A stretch of 62,092 bases of DNA from an uncultured Alphaproteobacteria bacterium. GTDB lineage: Bacteria; Pseudomonadota; Alphaproteobacteria; HIMB59; GCA-002718135. The translations under genes and the position numbers were made by a program. The notes under the pieces are model-generated. The model made no database searches. It was not told the DNA's origin and was given only the letters and a program-made list of their open reading frames with translations. Positions 53,789 to 62,092 of the stretch are shown in pieces (within the stretch, counting starts at the first letter, position 1; every line of letters starts with the position of its first letter). Where the stretch lies: contig CACONS010000007.1 of NCBI GenBank assembly GCA_902628645.1, positions 1-62,092 on the forward strand, written 5' to 3'.

Positions 53789-54998
53789 GATATTTTGAAA
53801 ATACTAATGTTGCATTTGTACCGCCAAAACCAAAACTATTCGACATAATGTGCTCAATTTCAACGTCATTTTCCGTTTTTAAAAGAATATTACAATCTTT
53901 GGCACTATCATCGAGATTTTCAATATTAGCAGAACCACTAATAAAATTATTTTTCATCATCAATAAACTATAAATTGCTTCATGCACACCAGTTGCCCCT
54001 AAAGAATGACCAGTCAAAGATTTTGTTGAGCTCATTTTAGGAATATTTGAACCAAAAACATTTTTGATTGCTTCCAATTCTTTTACATCTCCTATTGGAG
54101 TGCTTGTTCCATGTGTATTTATATAATCAATTTTACCATCAATATTTTTTAATGCTTGCTTCATGCATCTTTCTGCTCCTTCTCCAGAAGGCTGAACCAT
54201 ATCGTATCCATCTGAGGTTGCTCCATATCCTGTTATTTCACCATATATTTTAGCACCTCTAGCTTTTGCATGCTCTAATTCTTCAAGTACTAAAGTTCCA
54301 CCCCCACCAGCAATTACAAATCCATCTCTATCTGCATCATATGCCCTTGAAGATTTGTTTGGAGTAGAATTATATTTTGATGACAAAGCACCCATTGCAT
54401 CAAATAAAATTGATAAAGTCCAATGGAGCTCTTCACCTCCTCCAGCAAAAATAATGTTTTGTTTTCCCATCTGAATTAGCTCGTACGCATTACCAATACA
54501 ATGTGAACTTGTAGAACATGCTGAAGTAATTGAATAGTTAACTCCTTTAATTTTAAAAGGAGTCGCAAGAGTAGCAGAATTTGTACTAGACATTGCTCTC
54601 GGCACCATAAATGGTCCAATTTTTTTTGAACCCGAACTCTTCCCAATTTCAGAAGACTTAAATAAATTTTGTGTAGATGGACCACCTGAACCAACAATTA
54701 TACCAGTCATTTCATTTGAAATATCACTATCCTCCAGCCCTGAGTCGTCTATAGCATCTTTCATCGCAATGTAGTTGTAGGCAGCTCCATCACCCATAAA
54801 TCTTAATAATCTTCTATCAATTTCGTTACTAATATCTATATTTGGTTTACCGTGCACAAGACTTCTAAAGGAAAACTCCTCATACTCTTCTGCACTTGTT
54901 ATCCCAGATTTCAAATTTTTAAGACTGTCTATTACATCCGATTGGTTATTACCAATACATGATACTATACCTAAACCTGTTACTACTACTCTATTCAT
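53781..54998 (-). CDS. fabB: 3-oxoacyl-[acyl-carrier-protein] synthase I
   Basis: A 405-aa condensing enzyme needed for unsaturated fatty-acid elongation. The Cys-His-His triad is in [34 protein letters not shown] and [37 protein letters not shown] is the typical start. It lies between fabA (three-base gap) and fabI (overlap). Confidence 0.95.
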   Translation of the reverse strand: MNRVVVTGLGIVSCIGNNQSDVIDSLKNLKSGITSAEEYEEFSFRSLVHGKPNIDISNEIDRRLLRFMGDGAAYNYIAMKDAIDDSGLEDSDISNEMTGIIVGSGGPSTQNLFKSSEIGKSSGSKKIGPFMVPRAMSSTNSATLATPFKIKGVNYSITSACSTSSHCIGNAYELIQMGKQNIIFAGGGEELHWTLSILFDAMGALSSKYNSTPNKSSRAYDADRDGFVIAGGGGTLVLEELEHAKARGAKIYGEITGYGATSDGYDMVQPSGEGAERCMKQALKNIDGKIDYINTHGTSTPIGDVKELEAIKNVFGSNIPKMSSTKSLTGHSLGATGVHEAIYSLLMMKNNFISGSANIENLDDSAKDCNILLKTENDVEIEHIMSNSFGFGGTNATLVFSKYHA

Positions 54999-55001
54999 TA
55001 C

Positions 55002-55508
55002 TTATTTCTCAGGTGAAAATAAACCGACTTTCATATCTTTAGCTTCATAAATTGTCTCACCATCAGCTTTTAAAACACCGTCTCCAACTCCTAAAATCAA
55101 TTTTCTTAGTATAAGTCTTTTAAGAGATATATGATAAGTTACTTTTTTGACTTTTTGTAATACCTGACCGGTAAACTTAACTTCACCAACCCCTAAAGCT
55201 CTACCCTTTCCTGGTTGACCAAGCCATCCTAAATAAAAACCGAGTAATTGCCACATAGCATCCAAACCTAAACAACCCGGCATTACCGGATCATCTTTAA
55301 AATGACATTCAAAAAACCATAAGTCTTCTTTAATATCTAATTCCGCAATAACCTCACCTTTAGCGAATACTCCTCCATTCTCATTTATTGAAGTAATTCT
55401 GTCAAACATTAACATAGGAGGCATTGGAAGTTGTGCATTCCCTTTTCCAAAAAGAACACCTTTTGCACAATCAATTAATTGATCGTAGGTAAATGAATTT
55501 TGTTTCAT
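55002..55508 (-). CDS. fabA: 3-hydroxydecanoyl-[acyl-carrier-protein] dehydratase/isomerase
   Basis: A 168-aa hot-dog enzyme that introduces the cis double bond in anaerobic-type unsaturated fatty-acid synthesis. The catalytic His is in [20 protein letters not shown], then [20 protein letters not shown] and [11 protein letters not shown]. It heads the fabA-fabB-fabI operon. The 39-bp gap to the MoeB/ThiF gene has no obvious terminator. Confidence 0.96.
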   Translation of the reverse strand: MKQNSFTYDQLIDCAKGVLFGKGNAQLPMPPMLMFDRITSINENGGVFAKGEVIAELDIKEDLWFFECHFKDDPVMPGCLGLDAMWQLLGFYLGWLGQPGKGRALGVGEVKFTGQVLQKVKKVTYHISLKRLILRKLILGVGDGVLKADGETIYEAKDMKVGLFSPEK

Positions 55509-55547
55509 AATTTTAATTAAACTTTTTTTATGTATTTATCAATTAAC

Positions 55548-56300
55548 TTAAACTGATTTTAAATAACATCCATGTTTACTTTTAATAACAATATTATCAA
55601 TGCTTAATTTTTTTCCATCAGAAATTGTCATTATATTAGTTTCATCCTTTAAATTTAAATAGAAATTAATTATTTTTTGAGCAGCAATCAAACCTGCTAA
55701 CCCTGCAGAAATGCCTGAAATACCTACTACATCACATCTGGGAAGATCAACATCATTTTTGTTAGGAAAGATACAATTTAAACATAGATGATTATTTTTA
55801 TTTGAATTATTGAAAAGAATTATTTGTAAATCGTGTCTTAATGCAGAGGAATATAAAAAATTGATTGAGTTTTTAATACAATATTCATTTAATAGTTTAG
55901 AACTTACCCAATCATCAGTTGCATCAACAATTATAGAACATTCTTTTAAAGAATTTAAATTTAAAGAATTAATATTTTCATCAATAGTATGAATTTTACA
56001 TTCAGTATTGATTAATTGTAATTGATTTTTTGCTACATCAACCTTTTTTCTTCCAATATCATTTAAATTAAACAAAATTTGTCTATTAAGATTACTTTTT
56101 TCAACAATGTCTCCATCTACTATTAACAATTCTTTTATTCCAGAGTTGACTAAATATTGACTTAAAGGACACCCTATACCTCCCATACCCACAATACCAA
56201 TTTTTATATTTGATAATTTTTTTAGGTTTTCTTCAGAAAATTCTTTTAAAATAAATAATCTGCTGAAAATTTTATATTCTTCTTCAGAGTAATTATTCAT
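55548..56300 (-). CDS. MoeB/ThiF-like adenylyltransferase
   Basis: A 250-aa E1-like enzyme that would adenylate the C-terminus of a ubiquitin-like sulfur carrier (MoaD or ThiS). ATP/nucleotide loop is GIVGMGGIGCPLSQYLVNSG, with VEKSNLNRQILFNLNDIGRK and DATDDWVSSKLLNEYC. The zinc site is incomplete: CLNC is present, but the second pair is reduced to one Cys (KHGCYLKSV at the end). No moaD or thiS lies nearby. It ends four bases from coaBC on the same strand. Confidence 0.87.
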   Translation of the reverse strand: MNNYSEEEYKIFSRLFILKEFSEENLKKLSNIKIGIVGMGGIGCPLSQYLVNSGIKELLIVDGDIVEKSNLNRQILFNLNDIGRKKVDVAKNQLQLINTECKIHTIDENINSLNLNSLKECSIIVDATDDWVSSKLLNEYCIKNSINFLYSSALRHDLQIILFNNSNKNNHLCLNCIFPNKNDVDLPRCDVVGISGISAGLAGLIAAQKIINFYLNLKDETNIMTISDGKKLSIDNIVIKSKHGCYLKSV

Positions 56301-56304
56301 AATT

Positions 56305-57474
56305 CTATATAGAATTATAAATTTGTTTTATAATTTGCTTTGCACAATTTACCTTTGTCATTTTCTTAAATTTCTTTATCTGGTTTTTTGTAATTATTGA
56401 TATCCGATTATAATCTGAACCAAAAACTTTATTCTTACTGTCGATTTTATTGTAAACCATCATATCACATTTTTTATCAACTAATTTTTTTTTGGCATTA
56501 TCAATGCTCCCCGTTTCTGCTGCAAAACCAACTAAAAATTTAGGCCTTTGAGTTTTGCTTTTCCCAATTTTTTCTAAAATATCAATATTCTTATAAAGAC
56601 TAATATTTAATTTTTCATTTTTTTTAATCTTGGATTTTTTTATATTTTTATTTTTGAAATCAGATACTGCAGCAGTAAAAATTCCTATATCAATTTTAGA
56701 AATTTTTCTAATTTTTTGATACATTTCGTTTGCCGATTTTATTTGAATAAATTTCAAATTTGGAGGAGGATTTAAATTTGTTGGTCCAGATATCAAGGTT
56801 ACATTTGCTCCATATAAAACTAATTGTGAAGCAATTTCATAGCCTTGTTTCCCAGAAGATTGATTTGAAATAAACCTAACTGGATCAATCATTTCAATTG
56901 TTGGTCCTGCTGTTACAAGGCATTTTTTATTTCTTAACAAATTAACATTTTCTAGTCTGTTTAAAATTCTATTTACTATATTTTTTGAGTTATCAATTCT
57001 GCCTAAACCAAATTCTCCACATTTTAGATTTCCAATTTTAGGGCCAATAAACTCATGACCGCTATCTTTTAATAATCTCACATTTTTTTGATTAATTTTA
57101 TTATGCCACATAAAACTATTCATTGCGGGAACAAACATAATTTTTTTATTTGAAGCAAGCAACGTATTAGAAGCTAAATTATCTCCATATCCATTAGCAA
57201 ATTTTGCAATAGAATTAGCTGTTGCTGGACACATAACTATTATATCATTATCTCTTGATAAATTAATATGAAGCATCTTATTTTTTTTCTCATCTTCATC
57301 AGTAAATATTCTATTTTTAAGTAATTTTTTTATATCTGATATTTTTGTATATTTCTTAGCCTCTTTAGTTAGAATGCAGCTAATTTTAACTTTATTAATA
57401 TTTAGTAAAGTAATGATTTCTTTACATTTGGATGCAGCAATAGAGCCAGTTATTATTAATAAAATTTTATTCAT
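56305..57474 (-). CDS. coaBC: Bifunctional phosphopantothenoylcysteine decarboxylase / phosphopantothenate--cysteine ligase
   Basis: A 389-aa CoA-synthesis enzyme. CoaC half: ITGSIAASKCKEIITLL, PATANSIAKFANGYGDNLAS, FVPAMNSFMWHNKINQKN and LKCGEFGLGR with its catalytic Cys. CoaB half: VTAGPTIEMIDPVRFISNQS then SGKQGYEIASQLV and FTAAVSDFKNKN. It overlaps ubiE by one base. In relatives ubiB lies between ubiE and coaBC and dut follows; both are absent here. Confidence 0.94.
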   Translation of the reverse strand: MNKILLIITGSIAASKCKEIITLLNINKVKISCILTKEAKKYTKISDIKKLLKNRIFTDEDEKKNKMLHINLSRDNDIIVMCPATANSIAKFANGYGDNLASNTLLASNKKIMFVPAMNSFMWHNKINQKNVRLLKDSGHEFIGPKIGNLKCGEFGLGRIDNSKNIVNRILNRLENVNLLRNKKCLVTAGPTIEMIDPVRFISNQSSGKQGYEIASQLVLYGANVTLISGPTNLNPPPNLKFIQIKSANEMYQKIRKISKIDIGIFTAAVSDFKNKNIKKSKIKKNEKLNISLYKNIDILEKIGKSKTQRPKFLVGFAAETGSIDNAKKKLVDKKCDMMVYNKIDSKNKVFGSDYNRISIITKNQIKKFKKMTKVNCAKQIIKQIYNSI

Positions 57475-58205
57475 TACAATTTATAACCAGTGTGAATGGC
57501 TACAATTCCATTGAATAGATTAATAGTCTCTACTTTAGTAAATCCGCAATCATGTAGATTTTTACTAAGCTCCTCTTGTGATGGAAATAAATCAATGCTT
57601 TCACTCAAATAATTATAAGCATTTTTATCTTTAGCAACTATTTCTCCTAAAAGAGGTAAAATTTTTGATTTATAAATTTTATATGAACTTGATATAAAGG
57701 ATGATTTAGGTGTACTAAATTCTAAGCAACAATATTTACCACCAGGTTTAAGAACTCTGTAAGCCTCTTTTATAGATAATAAATACTCAGTCACATTTCT
57801 TAAGCAGAAAGAAATAGTGTATTTATCAAAAAAATTATTTTCAAAATTTAACTTTTCAGCATTACCAATAAAATATTTTATATTTTTTTCTTTTTTTAAT
57901 CTTTTTCTTCCTTCTAATAACATTTCCTCATTTAGATCTAAAAGATAGAGATTGGTTGGTAAATTTTCTTTTAAAATTTCAATAGCGATGTCACCAGAAC
58001 CAGAACCAACATCCAAGACAATTTCATTTTCTTTTAGATCTACGGTCTCTACAAATCTCCTTTTCCATAATCGATGCATACCCAAACTCATCAAATCATT
58101 CATTACATCGTAGCTTGGAGCTACACTTGAAAATACATTCTGAACAAGTTTAGTCTTTTGTTTTGAATTTACTTTTGTATAACCAAAATTATAATCTTTT
58201 TTCAT
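57474..58205 (-). CDS. ubiE: Ubiquinone biosynthesis C-methyltransferase UbiE
   Basis: A 243-aa SAM methyltransferase for ubiquinone. SAM motif I is VLDVGSGSGDIAIEIL; VFSSVAPSYDVMNDLMSLGM and NATEKL-like GNAEKLNFENNFFDKYTISF with FCLRNVTEYLLSIKEAYRVL are UbiE hallmarks. The start codon lies one base from the divergent mutM start. Confidence 0.94.
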   Translation of the reverse strand: MKKDYNFGYTKVNSKQKTKLVQNVFSSVAPSYDVMNDLMSLGMHRLWKRRFVETVDLKENEIVLDVGSGSGDIAIEILKENLPTNLYLLDLNEEMLLEGRKRLKKEKNIKYFIGNAEKLNFENNFFDKYTISFCLRNVTEYLLSIKEAYRVLKPGGKYCCLEFSTPKSSFISSSYKIYKSKILPLLGEIVAKDKNAYNYLSESIDLFPSQEELSKNLHDCGFTKVETINLFNGIVAIHTGYKL

Positions 58206-58206
58206 T

Positions 58207-59025
58207 ATGCCAGAATTACCTGAAGTTGAAACTACAGTAAAAGGACTTAGTGTAATATTGAATCAAAAAATATCTAATGTCAAAGTTCATACAAAAAAAC
58301 TGCGTTTTAAAATTCCCAATAATATAATTAATATACTACGTAACTCCAAGATATCCAACCTAAGACGAATAGCAAAGTTCATTATTATAGATTTAGATAT
58401 AGATTATTCCTTAGTAATACATTTAGGAATGTCAGGAAGATTGAAAACTGTCTCATCTACATACAAAAGAATTAAACATGATCATTTTGTTTTATACTTT
58501 TTAAGTAAAAAGATACTTATTTATCATGATCCAAGGAAATTTGGCTTCATAGATATAGTAAAAACAAAGGATTTATATAAACAAAAGTATATTATGAGAC
58601 TAGGTGTAGATGCTTTGAGCTCTGATCTTACAGCACAATTGATATTTGAAAAAATTTCTAAATCTGAAGTACCAATAAAGCAGATTTTGCTTAATCAAAA
58701 ATTAATTTCAGGGATAGGTAATATCTATGCTTCAGAAATTTTATTTGATTCTAAAATTTCACCCCTCGTTTTAGGTAGGGATTTAGAAATTAGTCTCATT
58801 ATGAAACTAATTAAGTCTATAAGAAAAATTTTAAAGAAAGCTATTAAATATGGGGGGTCAAGTATACGAGATTACAGGTCTACTGACGGCACATTAGGAA
58901 ATTTTCAGTCTAATTTTAAGGTATACAATAAAGAAGGAAAAAAAATAGGTAATGATGAGGTCAAAAAGATTGTTCAGTATGGAAGATCTACATTTTATTG
59001 CCCAAAAATTCAAAATAATAAGTAA
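58207..59025 (+). CDS. mutM: Formamidopyrimidine-DNA glycosylase
   Basis: A 272-aa DNA repair enzyme removing 8-oxoguanine and formamidopyrimidines. The start MPELPEVETT is invariant (Pro2 and Glu3 catalytic), fixing the ATG at 58207. HLGMSGRL, ISGIGNIYASEILF and YGGSSIRDYRSTDGTLGNFQ are present. The C-terminal zinc finger is truncated: only CPKIQNNK remains after QYGRSTFYC, so the second Cys pair is partly present (C-x-x-less) and the first is replaced by IVQYGRSTFY. The expected CxxC-x16-CxxC is therefore incomplete. mutM-rpsT-dnaA is a typical alphaproteobacterial order. Confidence 0.9.
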   Translation: MPELPEVETTVKGLSVILNQKISNVKVHTKKLRFKIPNNIINILRNSKISNLRRIAKFIIIDLDIDYSLVIHLGMSGRLKTVSSTYKRIKHDHFVLYFLSKKILIYHDPRKFGFIDIVKTKDLYKQKYIMRLGVDALSSDLTAQLIFEKISKSEVPIKQILLNQKLISGIGNIYASEILFDSKISPLVLGRDLEISLIMKLIKSIRKILKKAIKYGGSSIRDYRSTDGTLGNFQSNFKVYNKEGKKIGNDEVKKIVQYGRSTFYCPKIQNNK

Positions 59026-59077
59026 TTCAATAATAATTATTAATTGACTTAATTTATTTTGAATTTATAGCATCCAT

Positions 59078-59338
59078 ATGGCTAATCATGTTTCTGCAAA
59101 AAAAAGATCTAGACAGAACAAAACTAGAAATACTGTTAACTCTCAATATCTTTCTAAATTTAGAAACGCTCTAAATAAATTTAAATCTTCGGTAGAAGCA
59201 AAAAATGAGGAAGAAATGCAAAAATCCTTTAGTAATGTCAACTCAATAATGGCCAGAGCTTTAAAAAAAGGTATTTTTAAAAAAGAGTACATATCCAGAA
59301 AGTTATCCTCTTTATCAAAACATATTTCAAAAAAATAA
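59078..59338 (+). CDS. rpsT: 30S ribosomal protein S20
   Basis: An 86-aa basic protein of normal length: MANHVSAKKRSRQNKTRNTV is the typical start, and ARALKKGIFKKEYISRKLSS the typical end. It binds 16S rRNA early in 30S assembly. It is followed by a T-rich 146-bp region (59339-59484) leading to dnaA. Confidence 0.96.
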   Translation: MANHVSAKKRSRQNKTRNTVNSQYLSKFRNALNKFKSSVEAKNEEEMQKSFSNVNSIMARALKKGIFKKEYISRKLSSLSKHISKK

Positions 59339-59484
59339 TTTTTTTTTTATTTTTTTCACTTTTCTTCTTGCTAAAAATACTTAAAGGGTGTTGATTAAGT
59401 AAATTAATTTGGTGATTAAATTTTACGACTTTAGATTTTTTGCGTAAAACTTATTAAGTCATAAAATCGTTTTGTTGGGGGAAA

Positions 59485-60879
59485 ATGGATAATACATCTA
59501 CTAATTTTGAAGAAAGTAAATGGTTGTCCTTTAAAAAGAATCTTAAAAAAAATGTAGGTGAATCTGCTTTTAATAATTGGCTAAAACACCTTAGTTATGT
59601 TTCATTAGATCAAAATACAATTACATTTTCTGTTCCAACCAAGTTTTTAAGAGATTGGATAGTTAATAATTATTCTGATAAGATTAAAAGTGAGGCTAAA
59701 AGCTTTATTGAAAAAGTAGATACTATTAAATTTGTTGTTAAACCATCAGGTGGAAGAATAGTTCCTGGAACAACTAGAACAATTAAGAGTACTGATAACC
59801 ATTGGAAATCAACAATGGATTTAAGATCTAATCAATCTTCAACTTATCCTAACGAATTTGGAGCCCCATTAGATCCCAGGTTCACATTTGAAAACTTTGT
59901 CGTTGGTAAACCAAATGAGTTAGCATTTGCTGCTTCCCAAAGAGTTTCTGAGGCAAATAAGATAACATTTAATCCCCTTTTCTTATGTGGTGGTGTTGGC
60001 CTTGGAAAAACACATTTAATGCATGCAATTGGATGGAAAATAAAACAGCAACAACCAGATAGAAAAGTCATTTATCTTTCAGCTGAAAAGTTTATGTATC
60101 AATTCGTAAGAGCATTACGATATAAAGATACCTCAGCTTTTAAAGAACAATTTAGATCAATTGATGTACTAATGATTGATGATGTTCAATTCATTAGTGG
60201 AAAAGATAATACTCAAGAAGAATTTTTTCACACATTTAATGCCTTAATTGAGCAAAATAAACAAATAGTTATTTCTGCAGATAAAACACCAACTGACCTT
60301 GACGGGGTACAGGAAAGATTAAAATCTAGACTAGGTTGTGGACTAGTTGCAGATATTCATCCAACTACATATGAATTAAGACTTGGTATTCTGATAGAAA
60401 AAGCACATAAAAGAGGTGTTGAAATACCACCAAAGGTTTTAGAATTTCTTTCTCATAGAATCATTTCAAATGTTAGAGAAATGGAAGGTGCTCTTAATAG
60501 ATTGGTTGCACATGCAACACTTGTTGGTACAGCAATTACAGTTGAGACAGCCCAACTAGTCCTTCAAGATTTATTAAAGTCCTCAAATAAAAAGATTACA
60601 ATTGAAGAAATTCAAAAGAAGGTTGCTGAACATTTTAATATTAGAATTACAGATATGCATTCACCAAGAAGGTCACGATCTGTTGCTAGACCAAGACAAA
60701 TTGCAATGTATCTAGCTAAATCCATAACTTCAAGATCTTTACCCGAAATTGGAAGAAAATTTGGTGGAAGAGATCATACCACAGTAATGCATGCTGTTAA
60801 AAAAATTGAAGAACTTAAGTTATCTGATGTTAATTTTAATGAAGACCTAGAATTACTGAAAAGACTTATAGATTCTTAA
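59485..60879 (+). CDS. dnaA: Chromosomal replication initiator DnaA
   Basis: A 464-aa AAA+ initiator. Domain I is residues about 1-85; the AAA+ core (FTFENFVVGKPNELAFAASQ onward) has Walker A CGGVGLGKTHLMHAIG and Walker B DVLMIDDVQFISGKD; the DNA-binding helix-turn-helix has MAMY-type RPRQIAMYLAKSITSRSLPE and GGRDHTTVMHAVKKIEEL. A GGGGG-containing ribosome site (GTTGGGGGAAA) precedes the ATG. No DnaA box cluster was found in the upstream 146 bp. Confidence 0.97.
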   Translation: MDNTSTNFEESKWLSFKKNLKKNVGESAFNNWLKHLSYVSLDQNTITFSVPTKFLRDWIVNNYSDKIKSEAKSFIEKVDTIKFVVKPSGGRIVPGTTRTIKSTDNHWKSTMDLRSNQSSTYPNEFGAPLDPRFTFENFVVGKPNELAFAASQRVSEANKITFNPLFLCGGVGLGKTHLMHAIGWKIKQQQPDRKVIYLSAEKFMYQFVRALRYKDTSAFKEQFRSIDVLMIDDVQFISGKDNTQEEFFHTFNALIEQNKQIVISADKTPTDLDGVQERLKSRLGCGLVADIHPTTYELRLGILIEKAHKRGVEIPPKVLEFLSHRIISNVREMEGALNRLVAHATLVGTAITVETAQLVLQDLLKSSNKKITIEEIQKKVAEHFNIRITDMHSPRRSRSVARPRQIAMYLAKSITSRSLPEIGRKFGGRDHTTVMHAVKKIEELKLSDVNFNEDLELLKRLIDS

Positions 60880-60902
60880 TTTTTTTTATCATATGTTTAG
60901 AT

Positions 60903-62018
60903 ATGAAATTTAAAATCACACGATCAAATTTATTTAAATCTCTCTCACATCTTCAAGGAATAGTAGATAAAAAAAATTCTTTACCAATTTTAGCCAATAT
61001 ATCCATTGAAGCAAAAAATAATAAATTAACTTTATCTTCTACTGATATGGATATTTCAATAATAGAGCAAATTTCCTGTAATGTACTTGAGGATGGCTCT
61101 ACAACAATTAACTCACAAATGTTTTATGACATTGTTAGAAAAGTTGATGATAATAGTGAAATAGAAATAATATCAAATAATGGTAAATTATTAACCCTTC
61201 GTGCAAGTGGATCGCGATTTTCTTTAGCCTGTTTACCTAAAGAGGATTATCCAATTATTGATCAAGAAAATTCAGGTATTAATATCAAGTTAAAATCAGA
61301 AATATTATTTAAATTAATAGATAAGACTAAGTTTGCCATATCAAATGAAGAAACCAGATATTTTCTAAATGGTTTGTATTTCAATGTAAATACTGAAGAT
61401 GACAAAAATACTGTTACTTTAGTTGGAACAGATGGACATCGGCTAGCAAAGTTTAGCCACCAAATAAATGATAAATTAGACAAAATTTCTGGAGTAATTA
61501 TTCCAAAAAAAACAATATATGAATTGTCTAAATTGTTGTCTGAAAATAATGATGATATTGATATATCAATCAGTTCAAATAAAATAATATTTTATATAGG
61601 AAACATAACTTTTATTTCCAAGCTAATAGACGGAAGCTTTCCTGATTACAAAAGGGTCATTCCTAAAGATAATTTAAACACTTTAAATATTAATAGAGAA
61701 AAATTGTTATCTGCTGTAGATCGAGTAAGCACAATTGCTAATGAAAAATCACCTGTAATTAAATTCAAACTTTTAGAAAATATTCTTAATTTAAATACTA
61801 TTAATAATGAGAGTAGCTCTGCTTCTGAAGATATAAATATAAATTATAATGGTGATGAAATTGAAATTGGATTTAATGCAAAATATATTATGGATATCGT
61901 TAACAATTTAGAAGATGAAGAAATATCTATTAATTTAAAAGATAATAGCTCACCTATTACCGCTCGAGAAAAATCTAATTCTAGTCTTGTCTATGTACTT
62001 ATGCCAATGAGAGTTTAA
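60903..62018 (+). CDS. dnaN: DNA polymerase III sliding clamp (beta subunit)
   Basis: A 371-aa clamp with three similar domains. LPILANISIEAKNNKLTLSS, LVGTDGHRLAKFSH and the C-terminal VYVLMPMRV are family hallmarks. It rings DNA and tethers Pol III. It follows dnaA by 23 bases and precedes recF by three, the ancestral dnaA-dnaN-recF order. Confidence 0.96.
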   Translation: MKFKITRSNLFKSLSHLQGIVDKKNSLPILANISIEAKNNKLTLSSTDMDISIIEQISCNVLEDGSTTINSQMFYDIVRKVDDNSEIEIISNNGKLLTLRASGSRFSLACLPKEDYPIIDQENSGINIKLKSEILFKLIDKTKFAISNEETRYFLNGLYFNVNTEDDKNTVTLVGTDGHRLAKFSHQINDKLDKISGVIIPKKTIYELSKLLSENNDDIDISISSNKIIFYIGNITFISKLIDGSFPDYKRVIPKDNLNTLNINREKLLSAVDRVSTIANEKSPVIKFKLLENILNLNTINNESSSASEDININYNGDEIEIGFNAKYIMDIVNNLEDEEISINLKDNSSPITAREKSNSSLVYVLMPMRV

Positions 62019-62021
62019 AAT

Positions 62022-62092
62022 TTGGCAAATATAAAAAATATAGAGTTAAATAATTTTAGAAATTTTACAAATTTTAAAGAACAATTTGATAA
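62022..62092 (+). CDS. recF: RecF, 5' fragment cut by window edge
   Basis: TTG at 62022 opens a frame reading ANIKNIELNNFRNFTNF to the right edge, the standard RecF N-terminus (IxxLxLxNFRNY). It lies three bases after dnaN, as in dnaA-dnaN-recF operons. Only about 23 codons are present, so the Walker A motif is not seen; the call rests on N-terminal pattern and position. RecF loads RecA at gaps. Confidence 0.8.
   Translation, partial: MANIKNIELNNFRNFTNFKEQFD

Noticed and set aside
59339-59484. Replication origin upstream of dnaA
   Set aside because: No clear TTATCCACA-type DnaA boxes or repeats were found; the gene order alone does not locate an origin in Alphaproteobacteria.
1-62092. tRNA, rRNA, CRISPR arrays, insertion sequences or prophage
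   Set aside because: No cloverleaf sequence, spaced repeats, transposase or integrase gene was found on reading the gaps and gene products.

Overview
The window looks like a compact, AT-rich chromosome segment from a streamlined marine alphaproteobacterium of the SAR11 / HIMB59 / AEGEAN-169 kind. The alphaproteobacterial signs are a TIGR02300 (FYDLN-type) protein, a tiny CHCC zinc-finger protein, fabA-fabB-fabI, and the orders tsaB-rimI-miaB-phoH-ybeY-corC-lnt-trmB-nusA-infB-rbfA-truB-rpsO-pnp and mutM-rpsT-dnaA-dnaN-recF. Streamlining shows as many 1-26 bp overlaps, TTG/GTG starts at overlapping junctions, two divergent gene pairs separated by 0-1 bp, and missing usual neighbours (rimP, ylxR, ubiB). 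The exact clade is inferred. No tRNA, rRNA, CRISPR or insertion sequence was seen.

Region 1 (1-5.7 kb) holds a partial EamA exporter, a YejA-like peptide-binding protein, the msrPQ periplasmic methionine sulfoxide repair pair, an MFS transporter and two small zinc proteins.

Region 2 (5.7-32.7 kb) is a phosphorus-acquisition island. A CUT1/Ugp-type ABC transporter plus an EamA protein (leftward) lies back to back with a rightward operon: phosphonoacetate hydrolase (phnA), phosphonoacetaldehyde dehydrogenase (phnY), the transporter's likely binding protein, a MetE-like zinc methyltransferase, a phosphonate-type Fe alcohol dehydrogenase and an orphan SAM-methyltransferase-like protein. A second CUT1 transporter follows, with a tandem-domain glycerophosphodiesterase and a divergent GpdQ-like phosphodiesterase. 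Next come phnW with an AllA-like cupin, and divergently a PhnZ-like HD oxygenase with a tyrosine-phosphatase-like protein. Then come PiT and DUF47 (phosphate uptake), plcP-agt (phospholipid to glycolipid replacement), a SET protein and a divergent PiT homologue. Together these would import organophosphorus compounds, release phosphate by C-P or P-O cleavage, import phosphate and spare membrane phosphorus. Direct repeats with an 11-bp period, of the type YTGTAAC-N4-YTGTAAC, lie before several of these genes and may be a lineage-specific Pho box.

Region 3 (32.8-38 kb) holds murJ, trpS, nfu, a Bax-like glucosaminidase and a polysaccharide deacetylase gene interrupted by one in-frame TAA.

Region 4 (38-62.1 kb) is core informational and housekeeping sequence: tRNA and ribosome maturation, nusA-infB, pnp, a GDPD, type II fatty-acid synthesis genes, a MoeB/ThiF enzyme, coaBC, ubiE, mutM, rpsT, dnaA, dnaN and the first codons of recF. 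A strong terminator hairpin ends seven bases before the nusA start codon, suggesting attenuation.

Most likely under-described pieces: the MetE-like / Fe-ADH / orphan methyltransferase block in the phosphonate operon, the Ugp-type transporter paired with phnA-phnY, and the AllA-like cupin coupled to phnW.
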